A stretch of 64,000 bases of DNA from Fratercula arctica (Eukaryota > Chordata > Aves > Charadriiformes > Alcidae), in NCBI GenBank assembly GCA_947846985.1, contig CANTUZ010000020.1:4747459-4811458 (forward strand), given 5' to 3'. Under the pieces are notes generated by a model. It did no database searches. It had not been told where the DNA came from and saw only the letters and a program-made list of their open reading frames with translations. How positions within the stretch are numbered: position 1 is the stretch's first letter; the number at the start of each line of letters is the position of its first letter. Below, one piece after another: positions 1 through 11,340 of this stretch. Both the position numbers and the translations under genes were made by a program.

Positions 1-3000
1 GGGAGACACGTAGACCATTAACTTCGGGTCGCCAGCTGCTTCTCTTGAGAAATAAACTGCCTTAAAATGTTGTTGGTGGGGTGTGAGGGAGGAAGGGGGA
101 GTCAAGGCGCCAAGCTTGGGGGCTTGAGGGGTGCAGGGGATGCAGCCAGAGCCGTGGGGCTGCTTTGATTTTTTACCTGCATTACTAATAAATTCTGTGC
201 ATCAGCGTCTCCTGGATGATCATCTGTCCCGTAAGATGAAAGCCCCCCCACAGGCCGTTTTCAGGCAATTTGCAGGAGCTGAATGGCTGTAGCAGAGGCT
301 GAGAGGTCCCCAGCTGGGTTCGAAATGGGCCAACAGGTTGGGGAGTTGTTGGCAGTGACCAGCTGAAAGGCAGGCGGCGCGGGAAGGGTTTTCCTTTGGA
401 AAACTGGCGGAAAATGTGGATTTGTGTGACTTGGTTTGCCCTTTTTTGGAAAGTCATCACAAGGCACCCTTTATGCCTGCAGAAAATAATCCAGTAAACG
501 GTAATTTTTTGTGAAGCTATGGCAGGTGGGCAGTCATCGAAAATCAGATTTCCCACACATGAGCTCAATGATATCGTAGTAATGCGACTTGTTAAGGAAG
601 TCTAGATGAGAGGTGATGATCTTCCTCTGGTTCCCCATGTGTAATTAGGATCTAAGCACACACAGGGCAAGGAAAACCCGTTACACGGCATTTTTGCAAA
701 AGCAAATCCAGCGCTGCTGAGAGAGGCAGATTCCCAGCTAGCCTTGGTGTTTGCGTTTTTACATAAGGTTTTCCAGAATTGCCCTGTCTTTCTTGGTCCC
801 CTCCCGTTTCTCCAAGCTGCTCTGCGCTGAAGGCTCACTAAAGGTTGTACATCAGACGGCTCAGGGATGAAATGTCAGATTTGCTGCCGCTTTGCTCCGT
901 CACCGCTGCCGAAGCGCCTGGGATTTGAAATTAAATGTCAAAAGCATTTTGCAGCACATGGGAGCCAGATGTGCTCCAAGACTCTGGCTGGGAAGAGCAG
1001 AGCAGCTTAATTGCCTCCGTTGACTCTTTTGGGGGAGATTTATCCCTGGATTTGGGCTGATACCCAGCGTAGGGATGTGGTCCTGGGGAGCTGCCTGGTT
1101 TAAGGGGGTGGATGGAGGAGGTGATGGATGGAGAAGGTGGTGGATGGAGGAGGTGGTGGGTGCAGGGGACAGTGTCTGGCAGCCTCCTGCTCACCACCAC
1201 TCGCTGTAAGGTGATACAACAGCTTGAGGGCCCTCGGCCAGGCTCTGGGGAAGAGCCGGTGTCTGTAAATACAGCTCACTTACGGGGATTAATCATCAGC
1301 AGACGTGTTCCTGCCTTGTCGGTGACACCCGTGCGTTTGATCCGGTTACAGAGTTGGGGAGATGGTGTCTGGGGATCTACTCTGGGGGCAGCTGGTGGTT
1401 GATGGGGTCGGGAGCGTTGCTGAAAGCAGCCAAAAGGATTGGGGGAGAGTGTAAAGGAGCAGCAGAGCCTGCGTACCCGGCGAAACACCCGTGGGGCTGC
1501 AGCAGGTGGGTCCCCACGGACCTCAGCATCTCCGTTGGGCACGTCCAGCCCGTGCCCTGTCATGTTCCCGCTGGGAATGTGGCATTTCCAGCCTCTCGGA
1601 AGGTGCATTCCTGTGTGGGCAGGCGGCTGCACAGCCCTGCTTTGTTTCCTGAGCCCTCTGAGGAGGCACAGAAGGACTTGCCCCGTGACGATGCCCATCG
1701 GCTCCTCAGAGCTGGGCGCAGCCCTCGGTGCCATTTCTGCCTCCTGTTCTCAGTGGCAAACCCCTCCTTGCTCCCCTCTTGTCTCCACTCTTCTTCTGGG
1801 CTTACACCACCCCATGAAAATTAAAGCTTTTGTGCTCAAGTCCTTCTTCACCTTTGAATGCTATAATTTCCAGTGGGAAATATTCAGCACTTGAATAATT
1901 GCACCCATTCAGTGTGTCTTGAATGGCACCCATGACTGTGAGCAGGTCTGAAAGAGCCGGGCTCTGTCCCCAGCCTGGCCTCGCTGCCTGCACGGCTTCG
2001 GGATGGCCGCCCTGGAGCCGGTACTTCTACTTTTCAACCCTAAAACCAAGAATTATTCACCTTCCTTCTGGTTGTGCTATGGAAATAACTGCATTTCCCT
2101 GATGGAGGGAGTGTTCAGCTTAATAAAATCAAGGGCGGTCTGTACTAATGCAATTGTTCTCTTTTCTATCTGCTAAATAAAAACTCTCGGGGAATTGTTT
2201 TGAGAGGAAAGCCCGTGGAATAACCAGTCTCTGTTTGCAGAGGTGCAGGCAGGACCAGGGCTCTCCTGGCTCTCTCTGCCGCCACGTTTGCCTGGGGATG
2301 CTTCCGCGCTGCTCCCCCCGCTCGCCCTTGTCCCCGCGTTCACTTGTCCCTGCCTGGCCACCCAACGTGGGGCACTGGGGACACTGGCTCTGGGCAGGGG
2401 CACAGCAGCTCTCTTCGATGCTGGGGACCGCTCTGGGCTGTGGTACAGACCCATCCATATCCCTGACCCTGCTGAGGCTGAAAGCAAGTTTTCCTCCCAT
2501 TCAAAGGACTCAACAGGGCACTGGGGGGTCCCCGGGAAGGAGTTAGAGGGGAGTGGGAAGGTTAATGGCTTTTTCCCAGGCTCTTTAGTGATCACAAGTG
2601 ACCAGGAGCTCAGTAATGTGAGAGAGAAACACAAATACTCCAATTCATTTAGTACCAAAGTGGCTTCCTGGTGTAGGAGCAGCCAAGGGCCTTTTAACCC
2701 CTGGGCGCTCCATGCTGCGGGTCAGGCCCTTTGCCTTGATTGACCTTTTCCTTCTGTGCGAAGGGAAGACCCTTGTCGTGGCGTCGGGGCGTTTGCGTCT
2801 GTGACGATGTGCACCGTGTCCCCGGGTGCGGCTGAACGGGGTGGCTCGTCCTGCCTGGCACCGCGTGCGGGACAACGTGGGCAGCTCGGGTGCCCCGTAC
2901 CGAAGAGGGGCTTTGGTGGCACAGCCGAGTAAGTCACCGTGTAGTTACGACTTGAGGGTGGGAGAGTCGCTGTGGGCTCTGGGAGAGACGCTATGGGCTC

Positions 3001-3701
3001 TGGGAAAGCCCTTGGCGTGGGCAGGGGAGAAGTTGGGCAGGGGCTCCCGGAGCTCATGGGATCTGCGGGACCCTTCTCCTCCTGGGACCTCCGTGTGACA
3101 ACCGCAGGCTCAACGCCATGCTGACCTTTCCAGCTTTTTAACTGAATGAAAGCCCAGAGGGGAGGGGACCTGGCCCCGGCAGCGTGTCCCCTGCCACGTC
3201 TTGCGGTCTCCTCCGGCCACGGGGATTGAGTGCGGGCAGCGGCGTGTGTCTGGGAGGCTGGGCCAGCTGACGGCTATTGAACCCTCGCTGCAGGCTCGTC
3301 CGGGGTCCTGCTGGGACAAGGCTCCTGCCTGGGTCACTGGTATTTGTTGTCATGAAGGAGAAGCAGCCGCAGGAGGAAATTGCCGCTGGGAGAAGTCGGG
3401 TCTGATGCTCTGTGCAGGGTTAAGGGCTGCCTGGCAGAGACAGGGCTGCGGTGCCAGCGGGGGCACAGGGATCAGTGCCGGCCCGCTCCCGTGTCCCATT
3501 GCTCCTCGGGCGGTGGGAGGTCAACACTGGGGTGCTCTGCCTGAAGTGGCTTTGTCCATCGCCACAACCACCCCCCTGAACATCTCAAGGCACATCGGCG
3601 GTGTGGATGAGGTCCAGGTTACGAGGAATGTACAAGGAGGGAAGCAAGGGTTGGTGCCCTTAATTAATTCAAGCCAGATCATCTCCTGGCCGCATGCAAT
3701 T
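1..3701 (+). other. Upstream region, no gene recognised
   Basis: Probably 5' intron of NFASC. Contains a short GGATGG-rich stretch near 1110-1160. All open frames are short or GC-driven, and none has a recognisable domain. Confidence 0.7.
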
Positions 3702-4140
3702 ATCATAGAATCACAGGATGGGTTGGGTTGGAAGGGACCTTAAAGCCCACCCAGTGCCACCCCCTGCCATGGGCAGGGACACCTCCCACCAGCCCAGGTT
3801 GCTCCAAGCCCCGTCCAACCTGGCCTTGAACCCCTCCAGGGATGGGGCAGCCACAGCTTCTCTGGGCAACCTGGGCCAGGGGCTCACCCCCCTCACAGCA
3901 AACAATTTCTTCCCCAGATCTCACCTAAATCTCCCCTCTTTCAGTGTAAAACCCTTCCCCCTCATCCCACAGCTCCCCTCCCTGCTCCAGAGTCCCTCCC
4001 CAGCTTTCCTGGAGCCCCTTTAGGGACTGGCAGGGGCTGGAAGGTCTCCCCGGAGCCTTCTCTTCTCCAGGCTGAACCCCCCCAGCTCTCTCAGCCTGTC
4101 CCCACAGCAGAGGGGCTCCAGCCCTCCCAGCATCTGATCA
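3702..4140 (-). mobile_element. CR1 LINE 3' fragment (antisense)
   Basis: Begins ATCATAGAATCACAGGATGG, the reverse complement of a CR1 terminus, and runs to about CAGCCCTCCCAGCATCTGAT. Same subfamily as the + copies at 21645 and 28400. Confidence 0.9.
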
Positions 4141-6371
4141 CGGTGTCACCCGCTGCCCTCCGTGCAGGGTCCCGTGCAGCACTAAAACAGGCTGCCAAGA
4201 CAGTGCCATCCCTGTGTCCTGTGCCCTAAAGTTGTCCCTTAAAGCTTCTCAGTGAGAAACTTTCCCAGCTGTATTTTTTTTCTTCTTAACCCATATTTTT
4301 CACGCCAGTTCCCTTCCTTGTCCCTCTTAAACGAAGCAACATCCTAATGAAGTAAATGACCGTGTATTTTTCCAAATGGGTTGCAATAGAAGGAGACTTG
4401 TTAAGTGTTTTTCCCCCAAAATAACAAGTAAAAATTATTGCTTTTTTCATCTTAGCCGTAACCCACCCCGTGTTCCTTAAATGTCATGTCAAGCCCAAGA
4501 AGAAGCCCGTGCAGAAGCGATGCTCTGGAGCCCCTTTGTTTTCTGCCAAGTATAAATCCCATGAATTGGTGGGTTTTTTTTTTTTTTTCCTTACTGGCTC
4601 CTCACTCTTGCTGCTGAAAGGACAAGATGTGGGCAGGAGCGGCTCCCCGGGAGGGTGGGAAGCTGATTAGCGGGGCCGGCGTGACCCGGTGTCCCGCGGG
4701 TCCCCAGCAGCCGGCGGATCAGCTGTCGCGGGGCCAATTCCCAGCTGCCGCGGGGGCACAGCACCGGCTCGGGGCGATGTGATGGCTGGCGAAGGCCGCG
4801 GCGGCGTCTCCCATGGAAAGTTTCATGCTTTTCCTTTTTTTTTTTTTTTTTTTTTTTCCCCTTTCTGTGACCGGTTTGTAAAGGTTAAATGGTATTTTCT
4901 GATTAAACTGAGTATTGCGGTGATCTCAGCTCATTTCCCGCTCACGCCATATCTTTTGTCTGACCTTGGGGTAACACTTAACCTCTCTGGACTGGAGTTC
5001 CTCTGTGTAATACAATGACAGTATTTCCTTACATTACCAGAAGGACAGGATGATAAATTAATTCACATTTATGTAGTGTGGAGATATGACCGTGATAGAT
5101 TAAGAGTCTGTCCCTGGAGTTATCCGTGCTCTCAGCAGTGATACGCAGCTCTACACGGGAATGAGTTACCTCCCGACAGCGTAACCGCTGCCCGCGCTCC
5201 AACGCTGCAAAATGCAGCCCCGGCTCGGAATAGCAGCAAGGGCCGTTATCCCTTTCCTCCTGCATTTTTTAAATTATTTCTGAAATCGGAGGACGGGTGC
5301 AGCTGGTCCTGACCCCGGAGCGCTGCAGGAGGAAGGTCGGGTGAGCTCTAGCTGGCTGAGAGCTATTGAGACGAGCTAAAGCCTAAATCTCCTTAGTGCC
5401 GGCATCAGCTAGAAAGTTCAGGGGATTGACGGATTCATTCCCACCTCCCACGTGTTGCCCTGTGCGGAGCCGGAGGGATGCTGCCGCGGCTCTTCCCAGC
5501 ATGTGCTGGTGGGTGACTTTGGGAAGCCATCCTTGTTCCCGGTGGTGTCGCGGCGCTTTCTCTCAATGCCTGGCTTGTTTGCTCGGTTCTTTTAAAATGC
5601 ACACAGCCCGCGGGGCTTGGGATTGGAAACTCCCCCACGTGCGAGGCAGGAGAGTGGCAGGGGGTGAAAGGAAAACGCAGCATACGGCAAAAATCCCGTG
5701 GAGGAGTGAGACAATGAGGCTGTGAGATGCGGGCTGGGCGCGTGTGCCTTCGAGATGTGCTGAAAACGTAATGGGAGGGGTGTATGGGCGGTTATCCCGA
5801 AGAAATCAGTCTGCCTGGAGTTTTTGCGGAGCGTTGGCAGGGATGGTGTCGGCAGCGCCTGTCCCTGCAAACCTCTGCTGCTGCAGGTCGCGTTTGGAGA
5901 AATGCCCTTTTGTTCAGAGGGCAGGAGCAAAGATGTGTTTGGGGGCTCCTTTGGGTTTACAGCGGGTATAGAAAATGATTGTCGACAGACATTGAACCAT
6001 CAATAATTTAACCTAGGACCCGTTTCCCATGGCAAGCCCGACTTTCCGTCTTGCCTGTGATTAGAGGGTGGGTGGGTCTGAAGCGTTAGCCGCTGAAAGG
6101 ATGGGTACCTTTATTTTTTAAGGGGGAGAAGACGAGATGCAAATGGATTTGCTGCTGTTTGCGCTGACAGTTGTTTGGCAGAACAATTGTGAAAGCCGTA
6201 CCCAACCTCAGGAACAGACACAAAGCGCTCCTCTCTCCTCTGGAGACAAGCGGGACACGCTGCCACCCCCCACCCCTCACCCCCCCCCCCAGCCACTGCT
6301 GGCCGTCCCCAGGAAAGGGCACGGTCCATCCCTCGGGATGGAAATGCCAAATGATCATGTCTTGCCGCCTC
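4141..6371 (+). other. Upstream region with CpG-dense patch
   Basis: No gene recognised. Contains T runs (4570 and 4835) and a CpG-dense patch at 4673-4815 (about 19 CpG in 145 bp by eye). Confidence 0.65.
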
Positions 6372-6517
6372 GATGATTGATTCTTTGCTTCTTTGTGATC
6401 GTTTCTTTCCTTCTTTCCACTGACTTCTGCGCCGTAATGCAACGTTTGCTTTGAATGGCTGCTTATGCGCATTGGGGGGATGCGCTGTGCGTACATCACT
6501 GACTGGCGTGCACGGTG
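6372..6517 (+). repeat. Duplicated block A, copy 1
   Basis: TTTGCTTCTTTGTGATCGTT, then TTCCTTCTTTCC, ACTGACTTC and TTGAATGGCT. It reappears with substitutions at 6679-6825. Confidence 0.8.
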
Positions 6518-6659
6518 CAGTGATGTGCTTTGGGGAATTAGGACAAAGAGACAAGTTTTGGCCAAATCACCCTGGGGGGGATCAGAGTCCCAGCTCCTAT
6601 TGCCTTGGCCCGGAGCGGGTTCTCACTGGTGGTTGCATCTCCACAGCAAGAGGAGATAT
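6518..6659 (+). repeat. Duplicated block B, copy 1
   Basis: 142 bp from CAGTGATGTGCTTTGGGGAA to AGCAAGAGGAGATAT. Matches 7757-7897 at most positions, including AAGTTTTGGCCAAATCA and GGTTGCATCTC. Confidence 0.85.
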
Positions 6660-6678
6660 CTGGTCATTTCTTTGCTTC

Positions 6679-6825
6679 TTCACGATCATTTATTTGCTTC
6701 TTTGTCATTCTTTCTTTCCTTCTTTCCGCTGACTTCGATGCTGTATTGCAACATTTGCTCTGAATGGCTTCTTTAGCACGCCCGTAGGGCTGCGGCTGTG
6801 CATGCATCGTTTACCGGTGTGTGTC
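6679..6825 (+). repeat. Duplicated block A, copy 2
   Basis: Follows block B copy 1 directly: TTTGCTTCTTTGTCATTC, then TTCCTTCTTTCCGCTGACTT and CTGAATGGCT. This makes an A-B-A order. Confidence 0.8.
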
Positions 6826-7756
6826 TGCGTACGAGCGGGGAAATGAGAAGGTGTGTGGATGCGTCCGTCCATACTGCACCCACAGGGTGGGCCCCAGCTC
6901 CCTGCGTCGTTCCCGGTGGGAACTGACCCACCAGGAGCACTTCCTCTGGCGGGGTGTCAAGGCCACCTGCGTGGTGGCTTTTACCCGGTGTGACAGAAGG
7001 TCCCATCACTGCCAAACAAAAATGGGGCGCAGATGTATGGTCTTGGAACTCAGAAACCTGGAAACCCATCAGAGGTGTTACTGTGGTGGTGGGGTAAGGC
7101 CACGGAGAACCTGAACGGAGCAGGAGCAAAACGAAGCCTTTAGCCACTGTTAGGGAATCACACACTTATGTTGCCTCTAAATCAATGCTTTTCATTATCT
7201 GAAACGAAAAGGGTTTTCTCTTTGTGGAAGTGTTGCTCTGTGCTATTCAATCAGTATTAATTAAGCGGCTGAAATGCATTAAATGGTGCTGTAGGAATCT
7301 TCTTGGGAACACTCGCTGCTCGAGTTTTACTGTTCCTCTTACAACCGTAAATAAGGATAAATGCCTAATTGCTACTGAAAGCGTCCTGCTGGACCTAATG
7401 AGCTGATTGAAAACAATCCTTCGTTGTGGAATTATTTAATTCTATTTAACTCCAACCAGAGATTCCCCTTGCTTACCATTTCTGTGTCTGCTCTACAGCC
7501 CCCCGCTCTGCCTCTGAGAGTTCATGCCCATGGTCGTTTTGCCGGGGGGGGGTGGGTGGCTACAGGGAAGGGATTTGTTTCCATCGTTATTCCGGAAGGT
7601 CTCATTTCATTAAGCTGTCGAGAAGGAAATGAATTTCAGCCCTTCCCCAGTGATATTCGTGCAGCCGGGGGAAGTCCTGAGGCTGTGCTGAGCATGCCCA
7701 GCTTCCCCAGGGTGGGATGAAGGGCCGGGGCAGGACACTCCGTGTGCTGCGGTTTC
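6826..7756 (+). other. Spacer between duplicated blocks
   Basis: About 930 bp; no gene or repeat family recognised. Confidence 0.7.
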
Positions 7757-7897
7757 CAGTGATGTGCTTTGGGGAATGGCAGCAAAGAGCCAAGTTTTGG
7801 CCAAATCAGCCCTGGGTTATCGGCCTCCCGGCTTCTGCTGCCTTGGCCTGGAGCGGGTTCTCGCTGGTGGTTGCATCTCTGCAGCAAGAGGAGATAT
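7757..7897 (+). repeat. Duplicated block B, copy 2
   Basis: 141 bp, CAGTGATGTGCTTTGGGGAA to AGCAAGAGGAGATAT, in the same orientation as copy 1 and 1.2 kb away. Confidence 0.85.
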
Positions 7898-10300
7898 TTT
7901 CATATATTATTTCCCCTCCAGCGCTGCGAAGCCGTGGAGCTGTGAAGGGGGCGCCCGGCTGGAGGAGAAATTAGAGGATTTCGTGGCATGTGGTTCATGT
8001 TCTGCTAATGAGCGGAGCATGTCGGCAGCCTCGTCCGGCTGCTTTCTGCTGGCGGAGGGAGTCTGCGATAGGCAAAATCCTCCCCCTCCCACCTCTCCTG
8101 GCCATGCCAACCGAAACCAGCGGGAATCTTGTTGGTGCCGAGCAGATGGGAGCGGGGGGAAGCAGGGATGCTCCGGGGCTGGGATGCGAGGATTTGCTAG
8201 CGCAGCTCTCCGCCATCTGTGGGAAGCAGAGATTTCCCCCGTCACAAGACAGGGAGGAAGCAATGCGCGTGTTAAATCGACGTGTGCGTGGAGAAACAGA
8301 GATTCGGAGTTTCTTCTCGATGGCTGTGTGAAGGTTTGCAGCTCTGCCAGGCTGGTCGGCAGCCCGCTGTGCTGGCTTGGTGTCCCCAAGGAGCTGTGAC
8401 GAGCGCAGGCAGTGCCTGCAGAGAGACCCTTCCCTAGTGGTACCATCCACAGTGACGCTGGTGCCGGAGCTGGGCTCTTAAGAGAGGGAGAAGGACCTAA
8501 AGGAATTTTAAAAGCTGGTTTTTCTTTCCCTTTGTGCTGCAGACTTTGAATGGCTTAGAGACAAAGTGCTTGGGTATGTTTTCTCTTTTAATTATTGGTG
8601 TGCGAGCAGTGTCTTTACATAAGGAGAAACTTGAGAGTGTGACACTCGCAACAGCGCTGGGCAGTGACCCTGTAACAGCAGATGGGCCAGGTACAGTTTT
8701 GGTGGCATCCAGTTCGCCACGTGGCTCTTGGGATAATCCAGGCACATTCGCCTGGCAGGTGCCGTCACCGTCAGCACCTCTTGGGAGAGGGTGTCATGGC
8801 GTGGGGGGGCTTCTCCCTACTGGGGGGCACACGGGGCCAGGCTGGGCTCTGCCAGGCCACACGAGCATCCGAGACCCCTTGACTCTTCATCCCTCCTCTT
8901 GACTCCACCGACCCCCAGGGCAGTTGCTTACGGGCTGCCCTATCATTTGAAATTGAAGATTTTTTTCAGAAAACATTTGAAAATGCAGCAAAATCACCCT
9001 CTGCCTTTAAACAAACCAGAAACCCCATGATGCCAGGATCCGATCCTCTGCTTGTGTGTTTTATAATGCAGGGTGGCCTATGTACGGCAAGGTGTTTCCT
9101 TCTGGAAACTTCTTTTTTCTTTCAAGCTGATTTGTCCTGACTGCTGCACAAGAATAAAAACTGTGGCTAATTTTTCTAGGGAAAGTACAAACCCTGTCCA
9201 AGCCCTCCAGTTCCCATCCTGGTTGCCCAGCCCTCAGCTGGGGCAGGTGCTGCTGCCATTGAGTCCCAGCATCGGTGTTTCCAGCCCTGGGACTAATCGT
9301 CCCATCATGGGTGTCTCAGTCACCCCGAGTTGTCCATCCCTTTTTTCTCTTTCTTGCATTTAATTTTTTCCTTCCCGTGCCTGTTCAGAGAGAGGAGGGA
9401 GGCTCCGAAAGGAGCAGAGTTAAGGTTGCACATCCACCTCTTGATCTCATGTTCCCCATGCTGTGTGGATATTTGGTTGGATTTTGCTAAGAGGAGCAGT
9501 CTCTAGTTTGAAAGGTCCTGTCCTGGGGTTTCTCAAGCTTTTTTCTGGAGAAAAATGCATTTACAAAAGCGTCTGATGCATCTGGACGGAGGTCTTGGAC
9601 AAAGTCTGGGCTGTATTTCTCAACCCGGACCAACAGTTTGTGAGAACTGATGTTGCAGTAGGTCATGGGGGAAACGGAAAGCACCAACGAGTCTGAAAAA
9701 CACTTCTGAACTCCGGGTAAATATTTGGGGAAAAGGCATCTAAGTACAACTCTCTGCTGTGTCTTGCCTGTAGTTGGAGGAGAGTGGAGCAGGGATGTGG
9801 CTTTACTTGCTGCCTGGATGCAGGCTCAATGCTGGGTGAGAAATGCATTTAGGCAGTTAAATTCCTATTTGACGGCATCACAGTCTTCCAACTATTTGCG
9901 CGAGATTTTGGCCTGGTTTGTGTTTTTACTGAACATTACGGGCCCAGATTTCAGATCGGTTTTGGGTCCAACCAGTTCAGAGCCTTCCTGAGCATTCCCG
10001 GACTCAGCCCTCCCACCTCCACGGCTCTGACCATCCTGGGAGGTGGCCGCAGATATGAGGCTGAAGGGCTCGTTCCGCTCTTTGGGCAGGAGTCAGACCT
10101 TTTCTGTGTTGCACAAGGGGCAGGGAAGAACAACGATTAAGAAATGCTAAGTTGGGGGAGAAGAGGTCTCATCTGCCCCTTTGCGTGGGCCATTTGAGTC
10201 AGCCTCAGAAGCAGATGGAGACACCCAGCAGCTTCATGACTCGTAGCGTCCCCAGATATGGATGTTTGTGACCCTGCCACGGCTCCAGCCCTCTGTGCTG
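7898..10300 (+). other. Upstream region, no gene recognised
   Basis: 2.4 kb of apparently ordinary non-coding sequence; open frames lack domains. Confidence 0.7.
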
Positions 10301-10625
10301 GGGAGATGTCCCCGTCCCCGGGCGAGGAGCGGCGCTGACAATGCGGGCAGTGTTCTGCGTGGCCGGGGGCTCGCGGCACTGCCTGTCCCCGGGACCCACC
10401 TACACGCGCAGGCACGGCGGCAGCCTGTTCCTGGTGCGCAGTGAGTCGCACCCACATCTGCCCCGAGACAAAGGGGCCCTGGAGCAGCCCGGCCTTCGCT
10501 CTGCTAAAGGCGGGGATGCATTTCGCGTGCGGCCTGTCGCGTGTTTGACTATTTGCTCGCAGTCGGCGCTGCTCCGTGGGGACGCGCGGTCGTACGGGCC
10601 GTCCTCCACGGCCGGTCCGTTGGCA
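10301..10625 (+). promoter_or_regulatory. CpG-dense patch, possible alternative promoter or first exon
   Basis: High CpG density (about 20 CpG in 10501-10620 by eye) 3 kb before the first coding exon. A GTGAGT donor-like site follows GCGCA at 10440. No TATA box is evident. CpG clusters can also be unmethylated non-promoter DNA. Confidence 0.3.
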
Positions 10626-10640
10626 CTGGAAGTGCCCAGG

Positions 10641-11085
10641 TCACAGAATCACAGAATGGTGGGGTTGGAAGGGCCCTCTGGAGATCATCCCGTCCCACCC
10701 CCTGCCAGAGCAGGGTCAGCCAGAGCAGGTGGCACAGGAACGCGTCCAGGCGGGGTTGGAATGTCTCCAGAGACGGAGACTCCCCCACCTCTCTGGGCAG
10801 CCTGTGCCAGGGCTCTGCCACCCTCACAGGAAAGAAGTTCCTCCTCATGTTGAGATGGAACTTCCCATGGTCAAGTTTGTGCCCGTTACCCCTTGTCCTG
10901 TCGCTGGGCACCACTGAGAAGAGCCTGGCCCCGTCCTCCTACACCCCCCCTTGAAGTATTGATAAGCGTTGATAAGATCCCCCCTCAGTCGTCTTTTTTC
11001 CAGACTGAAGAGACCCAAATCCCTCAGCCTTTCTTCATAAGAGAGATGTTCTAGTCCCCTCAGCATCTTGGTAGCCCGTTCCCAC
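10641..11085 (-). mobile_element. CR1 LINE 3' fragment (antisense)
   Basis: Begins TCACAGAATCACAGAATGGT and continues with AGTTCCTCCTCATGTTGAGA and GTGCCCGTTACCCCTTGTCC, typical reverse-strand CR1 text. Ends near CAGCATCTTGGTAGCC. Confidence 0.92.
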
Positions 11086-11267
11086 ATAGCTCTGCCCGTG
11101 GGCTCTGGCGTGTCCCTGCTCCTCCCTTTTGCAGCAAAAAAAAGTTATCTGCAAATTTCTCTCTTCCTGATATGCACAGCCCTTACTTTTCTAGTCCCCG
11201 TGCACGTGGTGACGGGTAGGAGATACTCCCTTGCATCAGTTAGGTGCCTCCTGTGTATATTGTGCGT

Positions 11268-11340
11268 CACAGGATCATAGAATGACAGGGGCTGGAAGGG
11301 ACCTCTGGAGATCACCTAGTCCAACCCCCACTGTTTGGGG
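11268..11340 (-). mobile_element. Short CR1 3' end (antisense)
   Basis: CACAGGATCATAGAATGACA then GGAAGGGACCTCTGGAGATC; about 70 bp of CR1 terminus, 180 bp beyond the larger fragment. Confidence 0.85.

Noticed and set aside
7764..8399. 211-codon + strand frame
   Set aside because: Begins inside duplicated block B and has low-information composition; opposing frames of similar length overlap it.
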